Assembly: GCA_002713495.1 (NCBI GenBank)
Contig: PATA01000013.1
Span: 66,726 to 78,647, forward strand
Direction: 5' to 3'
DNA: 11,922 nt
Source: Flavobacteriaceae bacterium
GTDB lineage: Bacteria; Bacteroidota; Bacteroidia; Flavobacteriales; Flavobacteriaceae
Made by a program: the position numbers and the translations under genes. The notes under the pieces are model-generated. The model was not told the DNA's origin. It ran no database searches and worked only from the letters and a program-made list of their open reading frames with translations. Numbering within the stretch: position 1 is the first letter of the stretch; every line of letters begins with the position of its first letter. Positions 1-7,720 of the stretch are shown one piece after another.

Positions 1-1118
1 GGAATTTCAAAAAAATCCATTATGGGTTGAGCACAATGATGCCCAGTTCTAACAGCAATTCCTAATTTATCAAGAATTGTTCCTAAGTCATATGGATGAA
101 TTGACTTGATATTAAAAGATATTACAGCTGTTTTGTTTTCAGATTGACCATATATTTTTAGACCTTCAATTTTAAGTAGTTCAGAAGTGGCATATTTAAG
201 CAGCGAATCTTCATACTTAGCTATTTCTTCATACCCAATATTATTTATATATTCAACTGCTTTGCCTAGAGCTATTCCACCAGCTATATTTGGGGTACCC
301 GCCTCAAATTTATGAGGTAGTCCAGCATATGTGGTCTTTTCAAAAGTTACCTGATCTATCATCTCCCCACCACCCTGATATGGAGGTAAGAGGTTTAAAA
401 GTTTCTCCTTTCCATAAAGGATCCCAACCCCAGTAGGCCCCATTAACTTATGGCCCGAAACAACATAAAAATCAATATCTAAATTTTGAACATCAATCTT
501 TATGTGAGGAGCTGCCTGAGCTCCATCAATCAGTACAACTGCATTGTTAGAGTGAGCTATTGACAAAATAGATTCTATTGGATTTATTGTTCCTAAAGCA
601 TTTGAAACATGTGATATTACGACTAATTTGGTGTTTTTGTTACACATTTTAGAATATTCATCCATTATTAAAACTCCATTGGAATCCATTGGGGCAACTA
701 ATAATCTCGCCCCTGTTTTATCAGAAAGCATTTGCCATGGAACAATGTTTGAGTGATGTTCCATCCTAGAAAGAATAATTTCATCTCCTTTTTTTAATAA
801 ATCAGCATAACCAGAGGCAACAAGATTTATTCCATGAGTTGAACCCGAGGTGAAAATTATCTCATGATTATGCTTAGCATTAAAATTAGACTGTAATATT
901 TTTCTAGATTTTTCGTATGCATCAGTGGCCTCTTGGCTAAGTTTATGGACTCCTCTGTGAATATTTGAATTGTAATTGAAATAGTAATTAGCAATTTCAT
1001 CAACAACTACTTTTGGGGTTTGAGAAGTTGCAGCATTATCAAAGTAAATCAAATTATTCCCATTAATTTTACGATTTAAAATTGGGAAATCATTTCTTAT
1101 TTTTTTAATGTTAATCAT
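1..1118 (-). CDS. sufS: Cysteine desulfurase SufS (3' end cut by window edge)
   Basis: This is a PLP-dependent class-II cysteine desulfurase that takes sulfur from L-cysteine and feeds it as persulfide to the SufBCD scaffold in the cytoplasm. I read 372 codons from the sequence; the family is about 405 residues, so roughly the last 30 are outside the window. The N-terminus (MINIKKIRNDFPIL) is followed by the family's YFDNAATSQ segment near residue 25. The PLP-binding lysine is K224 in the SGHKLMGPTG motif, and the persulfide cysteine is C362 in RTGHHCAQP. Both sit two residues from the E. coli SufS numbering (K226, C364). The ATG directly abuts the sufD stop codon (TAA then ATG, no spacer), so translation is very likely coupled. 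It is the last visible gene of the suf operon. SufE, the usual sulfur acceptor, would have to lie further left or elsewhere. Confidence 0.96.
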   Translation of the reverse strand, partial: MINIKKIRNDFPILNRKINGNNLIYFDNAATSQTPKVVVDEIANYYFNYNSNIHRGVHKLSQEATDAYEKSRKILQSNFNAKHNHEIIFTSGSTHGINLVASGYADLLKKGDEIILSRMEHHSNIVPWQMLSDKTGARLLVAPMDSNGVLIMDEYSKMCNKNTKLVVISHVSNALGTINPIESILSIAHSNNAVVLIDGAQAAPHIKIDVQNLDIDFYVVSGHKLMGPTGVGILYGKEKLLNLLPPYQGGGEMIDQVTFEKTTYAGLPHKFEAGTPNIAGGIALGKAVEYINNIGYEEIAKYEDSLLKYATSELLKIEGLKIYGQSENKTAVISFNIKSIHPYDLGTILDKLGIAVRTGHHCAQPIMDFFEI

Positions 1119-2435
1119 TTATAAATCAAATCCAAGATTAACTCCCAACTTTTCGGCAATCTGCTCATTAATTCTTTTCTTCAAAACATTAATTTGAACA
1201 CTTTGAAGTATGTTGTTCGCAAAGGCATATGTAAGTAATGCTTTTGCCTCTTTTCTTGGAATACCTCTTGATCTTAAATAAAAAAGTATTTCTTCATCCA
1301 ATTGACCAATAGTACAACCGTGAGAGCATTTAACATCATCAGCAAAAATTTCTAGTTGAGGCTTAGAATTAATGGTAGCTTTATCGTCAATTAAAATATT
1401 ATTACTTTGCTGAAAAGCATTAGTCTTTTGAGCTATTTTATCAACATAAATTTTACCATTAAAAACTCCTTTTGATCTATCAGAAAAAATTCCTTTATAA
1501 TCTTGGTGACTTTCACAATTAGGATTAGAATGACTGACTAGGGTATTGTGATCAATATGCTGTTTATCTTTTAAAATAGTCAAGCCCTTAAGGGTCGACA
1601 TTATGTGCTGTCCTTTGTGAAAGTAGTTTAAATTATTTCTTACTAGATTTCCTCCAAATGAAAAGGTATGAACACTAACATGGCTATTTTTTTCTTGATT
1701 TATATAGGTGTTATCAATTAAACTGGCTGCATCAAGATCATTCTGAATTTTATAGTAATCAACTAATGAATCTTCATGAGCATATATTTCAGTAACTGAA
1801 TTAGTTACTACCTCTCGATTTAGCAGACTTTGATGCCTTTCAATTATCTGAACCTGAGAGTTTTTATCTACAACAATTAAGTTTCGAGGTTGAAGCCACA
1901 AGTTTTTTTGTACCCCTGTGGAGAAATGCATAATTTCTACAGGTTTTTCAGGAACCTTGTTTTTAGGAATGAATATATAAGCCCCTTCTTTTGCAAAAGC
2001 AGTATTAAGTGCAGTTAAACTTTCATCCTTAATAACCGATTTATCAAAATATTTGTCAATGACCTTCTTATATTTAATTTGACTCAAAGCTGCTGATAGC
2101 AAACATATATCTAAACCTTCGTGAGAAGTATTTGAGAGAAAAGGACTGTAGATGCCGTCAATAAATACAATCTTATATGTATCTATGTCATACAAAAAAT
2201 ATTGTTTAACTTTTTTAGGTTCAATATTTGAATCCGTTTTAGGAAATAATACATAGTCCTTATTAATCAGAGAATTTAAAGAAGTGTATTTCCAGGCCTC
2301 TATTCTTTTTGTAGGAAATCCTTTTTCATTGAAAACTTTGAGAGCTTTACCCCTCAGGTTTTGAATGTTTTCATTTACGACAGACTGCTCTTCAAAAGCC
2401 AAATGATAATCTAATAATTTTTCTTTTAATTCCAT
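1119..2435 (-). CDS. sufD: Fe-S scaffold complex protein SufD
   Basis: SufD pairs with SufB in the SufBC2D complex, where Fe-S clusters are built before transfer to carriers such as SufA. The protein is 438 residues, a normal length. The N-terminal helical part carries the SufD-type FPTKRIEAWKYT stretch (about residues 40-51). The middle is a beta-helix-like region rich in alternating hydrophobic and polar residues. The C-terminal core has CSHGCTIGQLDEE with H372, which lines up with E. coli SufD H360, a residue implicated in de novo cluster assembly at the SufB-SufD interface. The alpha-helical tail (RGIPRKEAKALLTYAFA) is typical. The gene starts 15 bases after the sufC stop and ends exactly where sufS begins. 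SufB and SufD are paralogues; this one is SufD because it is shorter, has the EAWKYT N-terminus and lacks the SufB cysteine motif. Confidence 0.96.
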   Translation of the reverse strand: MELKEKLLDYHLAFEEQSVVNENIQNLRGKALKVFNEKGFPTKRIEAWKYTSLNSLINKDYVLFPKTDSNIEPKKVKQYFLYDIDTYKIVFIDGIYSPFLSNTSHEGLDICLLSAALSQIKYKKVIDKYFDKSVIKDESLTALNTAFAKEGAYIFIPKNKVPEKPVEIMHFSTGVQKNLWLQPRNLIVVDKNSQVQIIERHQSLLNREVVTNSVTEIYAHEDSLVDYYKIQNDLDAASLIDNTYINQEKNSHVSVHTFSFGGNLVRNNLNYFHKGQHIMSTLKGLTILKDKQHIDHNTLVSHSNPNCESHQDYKGIFSDRSKGVFNGKIYVDKIAQKTNAFQQSNNILIDDKATINSKPQLEIFADDVKCSHGCTIGQLDEEILFYLRSRGIPRKEAKALLTYAFANNILQSVQINVLKKRINEQIAEKLGVNLGFDL

Positions 2436-2450
2436 CTTCTAATTTAAATC

Positions 2451-3188
2451 TTATTTTATCCAATCATAACCTTTGGCTTCTAGTTCATGAGCTAGATCCT
2501 TTGTTCCTGATTTAACTATTTTTCCATCATGTAATACATGCACAAAATCAGGTGAAATATAATTTAGAAGTCTTTGATAATGAGTGATTATTACAACTGC
2601 ATTATTTTTATTTCTGAGTTTATTTACACCATTAGCAACAACTTTCAAAGCATCAATATCCAATCCAGAATCTGTTTCGTCGAGTATTGATAATTTTGGT
2701 TCCAACATTGCCATCTGAAAAATTTCATTACGTTTTTTTTCTCCTCCTGAGAAACCTTCATTTAATGATCTAGACAAAAACTTTGTATCGATCTCTAAAA
2801 GCTCTGCTTTTTTTCTAATTTTTTTTAGCATTTCACTTGCAGGCATTTCGTTTAATCCTTTGGCTTTTCTGGAAGAATTTATTGCTGTTTTAATAAAATT
2901 AGTGACACTTACTCCAGGAATTTCGACTGGATATTGAAAGGACATGAAAATTCCTCTATGTGCTCTTTCTTCAGCATCTAATTCATTGATTTCCTCTCCA
3001 TTCAAAAGTATATTACCTTTAGTTATTTCATATACTTCATTTCCTGCAATAACAGAAGACAATGTGCTTTTTCCAGATCCATTTGGACCCATAATAGCAT
3101 GTATTTCTCCTGATTTTACATCTAAATCTACTCCCCTTAGAATGGTTTTACCATCTACAGCAGCGTGGAGATTTTCTATTGTTAACAT
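2451..3188 (-). CDS. sufC: Fe-S assembly ATPase SufC
   Basis: SufC is the soluble ABC-type ATPase of the SufBC2D complex; ATP-driven dimerisation of SufC reshapes the SufB-SufD pair during cluster assembly. It has no membrane segment, unlike transport ABC systems. At 245 residues it is full length. All nucleotide-binding motifs are visible: Walker A GPNGSGKST at 34-42, Q-loop Q85 in SFQYPVEIPG, signature FSGGEKKR at 146-153, Walker B ending at D170 with E171 as the catalytic base, D-loop SGLD at 174-177, and the switch histidine H203. The LDETDSGLD wording and the YPVEIPG segment after the Q-loop are typical of SufC. It lies 11 bases after sufB and 15 before sufD. Confidence 0.97.
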   Translation of the reverse strand: MLTIENLHAAVDGKTILRGVDLDVKSGEIHAIMGPNGSGKSTLSSVIAGNEVYEITKGNILLNGEEINELDAEERAHRGIFMSFQYPVEIPGVSVTNFIKTAINSSRKAKGLNEMPASEMLKKIRKKAELLEIDTKFLSRSLNEGFSGGEKKRNEIFQMAMLEPKLSILDETDSGLDIDALKVVANGVNKLRNKNNAVVIITHYQRLLNYISPDFVHVLHDGKIVKSGTKDLAHELEAKGYDWIK

Positions 3189-3199
3189 AATAATTAAAT

Positions 3200-4645
3200 T
3201 TATCCCACAGATCCTTCTAGGGTGATTTCTAATAATTTTTGAGCTTCAACTGCAAATTCCATTGGTAATTTATTTAATACTTCTTTACTAAAACCGTTAA
3301 CAATGAGTGCTATTGCTTTTTCAGTATCAATCCCTCTTTGATTGCAATAAAAAATTTGATCTTCCCCAATTTTACTAGTTGTGGCTTCATGTTCTATTTT
3401 AGCTGAATTATTTTTAGCTTCGATGTAGGGAAAAGTATGAGCTCCACATTTATTCCCCATCAATAAAGAATCACATTGAGAGAAATTTCTAGCATTATTG
3501 GCTCTAGAATTAACCTGAACTAGACCTCTATAACTGTTTTGTGATTCCCCTGCTGAAATACCTTTAGAAATAATCGTACTCTTTGTATTATTTCCTAGAT
3601 GAATCATTTTAGTCCCAGTATCAGCTTGTTGAAAATTATTTGTAACTGCAATTGAATAAAATTCTCCAATTGAATTATCTCCTTTTAAAATACATGAGGG
3701 ATATTTCCATGTAACAGCTGAACCTGTTTCAACTTGAGTCCATGAAATTTTAGAATTTTTGTGACAAATACCTCTTTTTGTGACAAAGTTATAAACTCCA
3801 CCTTTTCCATCCTTATCGCCAGGAAACCAGTTTTGAACAGTTGAATATTTAATCTCAGAATTATCCAAAGCAATTAGTTCAACAACTGCAGCGTGTAATT
3901 GATTTTCGTCTCTGGATGGAGCGGTGCAACCTTCAAGATAGCTAACATAACTCCCCTCATCAGCAATAACCAGAGTTCTTTCAAACTGACCAGTTCCAGC
4001 CTGGTTAATTCTAAAATAGGTAGATAACTCCATAGGACATTTTACTCCTTTTGGAATGTAACAAAAAGAGCCATCAGAAAAAACTGCTGAGTTCAAAGCG
4101 GCGTAATAATTATCTCGTGAAGGAATCACAGTTCCTATATATTTTTTAACCAGATCAGGATGATTTCTGATTGCCTCCGATATGGAACAAAAAATTATTC
4201 CCTTTTTTGCTAATGTATCTTTGAAAGTGGTTGCTACCGATACAGAATCAACTACAATATCCATTGCTACACCTGCCAATTTTTTTTGTTCATCTATTGA
4301 AATCCCTAACTTATCAAAAGTTTTTAAAAGCTCAGGATCTACCTCATCTAAGCTTTTATATTGATTCTTTTTTTTAGGCGCTGAATAATAAGAAATTCCT
4401 TGAAAATCAGGCTTTTCATATTTAACGTTAGCCCATTCAGGCTCCTTCATTTTTAGCCACGAACGATAAGCCTCTAATCTCCATTTCGTCATCCATTCTG
4501 GCTCATTTTTCTTTTTTGAAATAGCAGAAACTATTTCTTCGTTTAATCCATTTGGAAAAGTTTCAGATTCTATATCAGTATAAAAACCATACTCGTATTC
4601 CTTAGTTTCTAATTCTTTCTTTAATTCTTCCTCAGTATATCCCAT
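3200..4645 (-). CDS. sufB: Fe-S scaffold complex protein SufB
   Basis: SufB is the main scaffold subunit on which Fe-S clusters form, receiving sulfur from SufS (usually through SufE). The product is 481 residues, normal for Bacteroidota. The N-terminal part has the family stretch around [14 protein letters not shown]. The C-terminal part holds the diagnostic [18 protein letters not shown] block. C391 aligns with E. coli SufB C405, the essential cysteine that accepts sulfur, and E420 in KIEHEATTS aligns with E. coli E434 at the interface with SufD. A second cysteine, C400, follows in GNKCGAH. The start codon lies 9 bases after the sufA stop, in a T-rich spacer without a Shine-Dalgarno sequence. 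No inserted intein or break is seen. Confidence 0.97.
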   Translation of the reverse strand: MGYTEEELKKELETKEYEYGFYTDIESETFPNGLNEEIVSAISKKKNEPEWMTKWRLEAYRSWLKMKEPEWANVKYEKPDFQGISYYSAPKKKNQYKSLDEVDPELLKTFDKLGISIDEQKKLAGVAMDIVVDSVSVATTFKDTLAKKGIIFCSISEAIRNHPDLVKKYIGTVIPSRDNYYAALNSAVFSDGSFCYIPKGVKCPMELSTYFRINQAGTGQFERTLVIADEGSYVSYLEGCTAPSRDENQLHAAVVELIALDNSEIKYSTVQNWFPGDKDGKGGVYNFVTKRGICHKNSKISWTQVETGSAVTWKYPSCILKGDNSIGEFYSIAVTNNFQQADTGTKMIHLGNNTKSTIISKGISAGESQNSYRGLVQVNSRANNARNFSQCDSLLMGNKCGAHTFPYIEAKNNSAKIEHEATTSKIGEDQIFYCNQRGIDTEKAIALIVNGFSKEVLNKLPMEFAVEAQKLLEITLEGSVG

Positions 4646-4654
4646 ATAAAAAAA

Positions 4655-4984
4655 TTACAATGAAAAACTTTCTCCACAACCACAAGTTCTTTGTGCATTA
4701 GGATTAATAAAAACAAATCCTTTACCGTTCAAACCCCCTGAATAATCAAGAGTAGTTCCTAATAAATAAAGCAAACTTTTCTTATCTACAATAATTTTAA
4801 CATCATTGTCCTCGTATAGCTTATCGTCATCATTTGTTTTTTTATCGAAATTCAAATCATATGATAAACCTGAACAACCGCCACTCTTTACAGAGACTCT
4901 TATATAATCCTGGTAAGGATCAAAGCCTTCTTCCATCATTAGAGTCCTAACTTTATTTTTTGCGGAAACCGATACTTTAATCAT
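4655..4984 (-). CDS. sufA: A-type Fe-S carrier / assembly accessory protein (SufA/IscA/HesB family)
   Basis: This small cytoplasmic protein of the HesB/IscA family probably carries Fe-S clusters from SufBCD to target enzymes. At 109 residues it is the usual size. The three ligand cysteines are all present: C37 in SGGCSGLSY, and C101 and C103 in the C-terminal TCGCGESFSL. The internal GLNGKGFVFINPNAQ segment is also typical of the family. It is the first gene of the suf operon, directly downstream of a predicted promoter with a leader of only about 20-25 bases, and 9 bases ahead of sufB. The sequence cannot tell SufA from IscA or ErpA; the SUF operon context is why I call it sufA. Confidence 0.93.
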   Translation of the reverse strand: MIKVSVSAKNKVRTLMMEEGFDPYQDYIRVSVKSGGCSGLSYDLNFDKKTNDDDKLYEDNDVKIIVDKKSLLYLLGTTLDYSGGLNGKGFVFINPNAQRTCGCGESFSL

Positions 4985-5013
4985 CCTAAATTTAAAGTTG
5001 TTATAGTTTCATG

Positions 5014-5021
5014 CAAATATA
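5014..5021 (-). promoter_or_regulatory. Predicted -7 element of the suf operon promoter
   Basis: On the minus strand these bases read TATATTTG, a full match to the Bacteroidota -7 consensus TAnnTTTG. They lie about 30 bases upstream of the sufA start codon, in a gap otherwise without function. Transcription would start a few bases downstream, giving a short leader. I find no TTG or TTTG -33 element 17-23 bases upstream; that space is filled by an inverted repeat. This suggests a regulated or activator-dependent promoter (inference). Confidence 0.6.
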
Positions 5022-5024
5022 AGT

Positions 5025-5044
5025 AATACTTAATATATAGTATT
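5025..5044. repeat. Inverted repeat upstream of sufA, candidate operator
   Basis: Perfect 6-base arms AATACT and AGTATT are separated by 8 bases. The repeat lies 3 bases upstream of the -7 element of the sufA promoter and fills the -10 to -35 zone. Its position fits an operator for a dimeric regulator of Fe-S assembly. The composition is very AT-rich, so chance is a real alternative. No regulator gene is adjacent. Confidence 0.35.
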
Positions 5045-5082
5045 CTATGACTAATAAACATTATTAAAATTTAAGGTAATTT

Positions 5083-6408
5083 TTACTCATTCAAAATTGC
5101 AATAAATATATCGGTACCATTAGAGTTAAACCTTTCAAAATCCCCATCATTACTTTCTGTTGTTCCAACCAGAATTATTGACCCATTTGCTATTTGACAT
5201 AGCGATACTCCCAAATCATCACCGGATCCTTTTAAATTCCATGATTTTTCAAGAATTCCATTTTTCTGAGTCTGAGTTAAAAAAACCGCATTTTTATTGA
5301 GACTCACATCATATAAATTATTAGGATTTTTGGAATATCCAATTATAAAATAACTTCCATAGTTTGTTTGAATTATATCTTTTGCAAAATCAAAGTCGGA
5401 TCCTCCATAACGAATTTTACTAATTGTGTTTCCTTCTGAATCTAATTTTATAATTAAATAATCGTTCATTCCTTTTGATGAAACCCCATTAATTAATTGA
5501 CTATTTGTATTGCCAAGAATGGTGTATGAATTTTCTATATTTTTAATTATTGCTATCCCTTTGTCTATGCCTGTAGCTCCATAAGACTTTTCCCATTCTA
5601 AATCACCAAATCTAGAAATCTTAACAACCCATATGTCATAACTTCCATTGTTTTTTGAAATATCAAAATCATTACTTTCCGAAGTGCCCAACAAAATATA
5701 TCCTCCATCAGCAGTTTCAATAGCATCGTAGGATCTGTCATTATTTGAACCCCCGAAATAATTTCTCCAAATTACATTCCCCTTTTGATCTATTTTGTGA
5801 CACCAAAACTCTCCAACTCCATGCCTTAAGGCTTTTCCCTGACCATTAGATGCTGTAATATCTAAAAACCCATTAAAAAATAATCCTCCATCATTAGTTG
5901 CTATAATATTATAAGCATGGTCATGACCAGCAAATCCATAACTTTTTTCCCACAACAAGTTTCCCGAAGAGTCTATTTTTAATAACCAATTATCATGTTG
6001 TCCTTTATTAATAGAGGCGTCTCCATCTTTACTCTTACTATAACCAATTAGATAAAAACTACCGTCAACAGATTCAACAATATCGTTTCCAATATCATCA
6101 TCAGATCCACCATAAAAATTAGTCCATTGAATTTCAGCAGACGAACTAAATTTGGTGACGAAAATATCATTCCCTAATCTCTTTTTCATTTCAAAATGCC
6201 CATCTACACTTTTTGAATTTCCAATAATCATAAATCCCCCATCCTTTGTAGGAATAACTTTATTTACAATATCTTCATCGCTTCCCCCAATAATATCAAT
6301 TATTTTTAAAGTTCTATTATCAAAATTTGTTTCAATAAAATTAATTTCTGAGTAATCTGGACTGCATGAGAATAAAAAAAATAATATCAAAACATAGAGC
6401 CTAATCAT
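5083..6408 (-). CDS. Predicted lipoprotein with seven beta-propeller-like repeats
   Basis: I recognise no named function. The 441-residue product begins with a short lipoprotein signal (MIRLYVLILFFLFSC), with lipobox LFSC and lipidated C15, so it should be anchored in a membrane and face the periplasm or cell surface. The rest is seven repeats of 58-61 residues, starting near 41, 100, 158, 219, 277, 335 and 394. Each follows one pattern: a YGGSxDD-like turn, a DGGY/F-hydrophobic-IG strand, an acidic SxSxDGD loop, then DxWxxKIDxxGNxxWxKxYG. Seven units of this length suggest a seven-bladed propeller, as in secreted Flavobacteriia proteins with DGGY.IG repeats. No catalytic motif and no type IX secretion C-terminal domain is visible; the last repeat runs to the stop. 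Its ATG overlaps the stop of the upstream LVIVD lipoprotein (ATGA), so the two are probably made together. A binding or scaffold role is inference. Confidence 0.85.
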   Translation of the reverse strand: MIRLYVLILFFLFSCSPDYSEINFIETNFDNRTLKIIDIIGGSDEDIVNKVIPTKDGGFMIIGNSKSVDGHFEMKKRLGNDIFVTKFSSSAEIQWTNFYGGSDDDIGNDIVESVDGSFYLIGYSKSKDGDASINKGQHDNWLLKIDSSGNLLWEKSYGFAGHDHAYNIIATNDGGLFFNGFLDITASNGQGKALRHGVGEFWCHKIDQKGNVIWRNYFGGSNNDRSYDAIETADGGYILLGTSESNDFDISKNNGSYDIWVVKISRFGDLEWEKSYGATGIDKGIAIIKNIENSYTILGNTNSQLINGVSSKGMNDYLIIKLDSEGNTISKIRYGGSDFDFAKDIIQTNYGSYFIIGYSKNPNNLYDVSLNKNAVFLTQTQKNGILEKSWNLKGSGDDLGVSLCQIANGSIILVGTTESNDGDFERFNSNGTDIFIAILNE

Positions 6409-7670
6409 AAAGTTGGTTTTACTAAAAATAAACCTTCCTGACTATCACTTATTGCTATAACACCACTCTTGAAGAAAGGGTAAACATTCCATACACCATT
6501 AAAAGTTGTATCATCATTAAAAACATATGTATCAAAATACATAACTTCCTCCATTTCTTTATTACTAATTTCTTTAATATTGATTACTCTCAAACCAGCT
6601 GTATAATTTGACAGATAATAAAGATCCTCAACTACATAACCGTTATGGTCAATTGCATATGTGGTTCCAAGATAACTATGATGTAAAATGGGTCTATCTA
6701 ATTCAGACAAGTCAAAAACATAAGTTTTAGATTTATTACCATAGTAGTATTCATCCAATTCATCTCCAAAAAATAGATATTTTTGATCGGTTGAGAGCCA
6801 ACTTTGATGTGCATATCTAGATCCACTATATGTCTTTCTGGAGATTAATTCAGGTTGTTCCTTATTCGTAACATCTATAATAACTACTCTATTATTTGAG
6901 CCACCATCACTATTACTACCAATATAAATTTCCTTACCCAAAAAGTTTTGATCGGGACCATTGTATGTGACTACCTGAGCATCATGTGAGTATCCCATTC
7001 CACTATACCCCCCAATTTCTTTTGGATTTTTTGGATCATTTATATCAATAAAAATTGGCCCTCCAGAATATCTTCGACTACCAATAACATATGCATAGCC
7101 TGATAATTCGTTAATTGCAATATTATGAGCACTTCCAAAAGTTTTTAAAACAGCGTCAGCAGAAAAAAGCTCAAATTCATTAACATCTCTCAATCTGGTC
7201 AAATCAAAAACCTGTAATCCGTGATCATTTGCCTCTGAAACAATAAATGCATGATTTTTAAATACCTTAATATCTCTCCAAGTACTTTTATTTGTCTGAG
7301 TTAGTAACTTACCCAAAAAAATTGGGTTTACAGGATCAGTTATATCTATAAATGCTGTACCATCATTCAATCCCTGAATAACATATTCTTTATCATCAAT
7401 AGGATCTGTCCACCCCCAATTATCATTTGCGAAATCACTTTTAAGATCTTGCAAAGATAATTGACTGTATAAATCAAGTCCCTTACATGGGAACTGATTT
7501 GCGTAACCATTATCACATTTTACTATTTTTAGTTCTGAGGGTAGTTCTATGTTTTGAGAAATAATATCCTCTTTTTCTATTTCATAATCGTATTTATTAC
7601 AACTTGAAATAAATAATAAGAAAAATAAAAAATAATGGGTTTTTAACATATCGCAATTTAACAAATTCAT
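6405..7670 (-). CDS. Choice-of-anchor-B type LVIVD-repeat lipoprotein
   Basis: This protein belongs to the LVIVD-repeat, choice-of-anchor-B group found on the surface of Bacteroidota; its biochemical role is unknown. Evidence is the N-terminal KCDNGYANQFPCKGLDLYSQ block with C52 and C62, then repeats of the AFIDITDPVNPIFLGKL kind (about 106-122, again near IFIDINDPKNPKEIGGY and VVIIDVTNKEQPELI) and the conserved SHDAQVV and GVWNVYPF segments. The longest reading is 421 residues. The better start is probably Met8 (position 7649): it gives a compact lipoprotein signal MLKTHYFLFFLLFISSC ending in a lipobox, while the first seven residues add nothing useful. The anchor here is therefore N-terminal lipidation, and the C-terminus (LFLVKPTL) shows no sorting domain. 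It overlaps the next lipoprotein gene by 4 bases. Confidence 0.85.
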   Translation of the reverse strand: MNLLNCDMLKTHYFLFFLLFISSCNKYDYEIEKEDIISQNIELPSELKIVKCDNGYANQFPCKGLDLYSQLSLQDLKSDFANDNWGWTDPIDDKEYVIQGLNDGTAFIDITDPVNPIFLGKLLTQTNKSTWRDIKVFKNHAFIVSEANDHGLQVFDLTRLRDVNEFELFSADAVLKTFGSAHNIAINELSGYAYVIGSRRYSGGPIFIDINDPKNPKEIGGYSGMGYSHDAQVVTYNGPDQNFLGKEIYIGSNSDGGSNNRVVIIDVTNKEQPELISRKTYSGSRYAHQSWLSTDQKYLFFGDELDEYYYGNKSKTYVFDLSELDRPILHHSYLGTTYAIDHNGYVVEDLYYLSNYTAGLRVINIKEISNKEMEEVMYFDTYVFNDDTTFNGVWNVYPFFKSGVIAISDSQEGLFLVKPTL

Positions 7671-7720
7671 ATATAAATTATCATTTAAGTTTCTTCCAGC
7701 TAATTCATTATTTTTACGAT

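Noticed and set aside
2944..3225. Plus-strand open frame of 93 codons over sufC
   Set aside because: It lies antisense to the clearly conserved sufC and its start, has no family resemblance, and looks like a shadow frame.
3685..4364. Short open frames over sufB on both strands (3685-3873 minus, 4182-4364 plus)
   Set aside because: Both overlap the full-length, motif-complete sufB in other frames, with no promoter or recognisable product.
5066..5083. Possible terminator AAAATT-N6-AATTTT after the propeller lipoprotein gene
   Set aside because: The stem is only 6 A/T pairs and is not followed by a T tract on the minus strand, so it would be too weak.
6152..6355. Plus-strand open frame of 67 codons over the propeller lipoprotein
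   Set aside because: It is antisense to the repeat-coding region; its serine- and proline-rich product is what the repeat codons give when read backwards.
7656..7663. TGAATTTG (minus strand) as a -7 element for the LVIVD lipoprotein
   Set aside because: It misses the key A at the second position, has no -33 partner and lies within the longer reading frame. It would only fit if Met8 is the start, so it is too weak to list.
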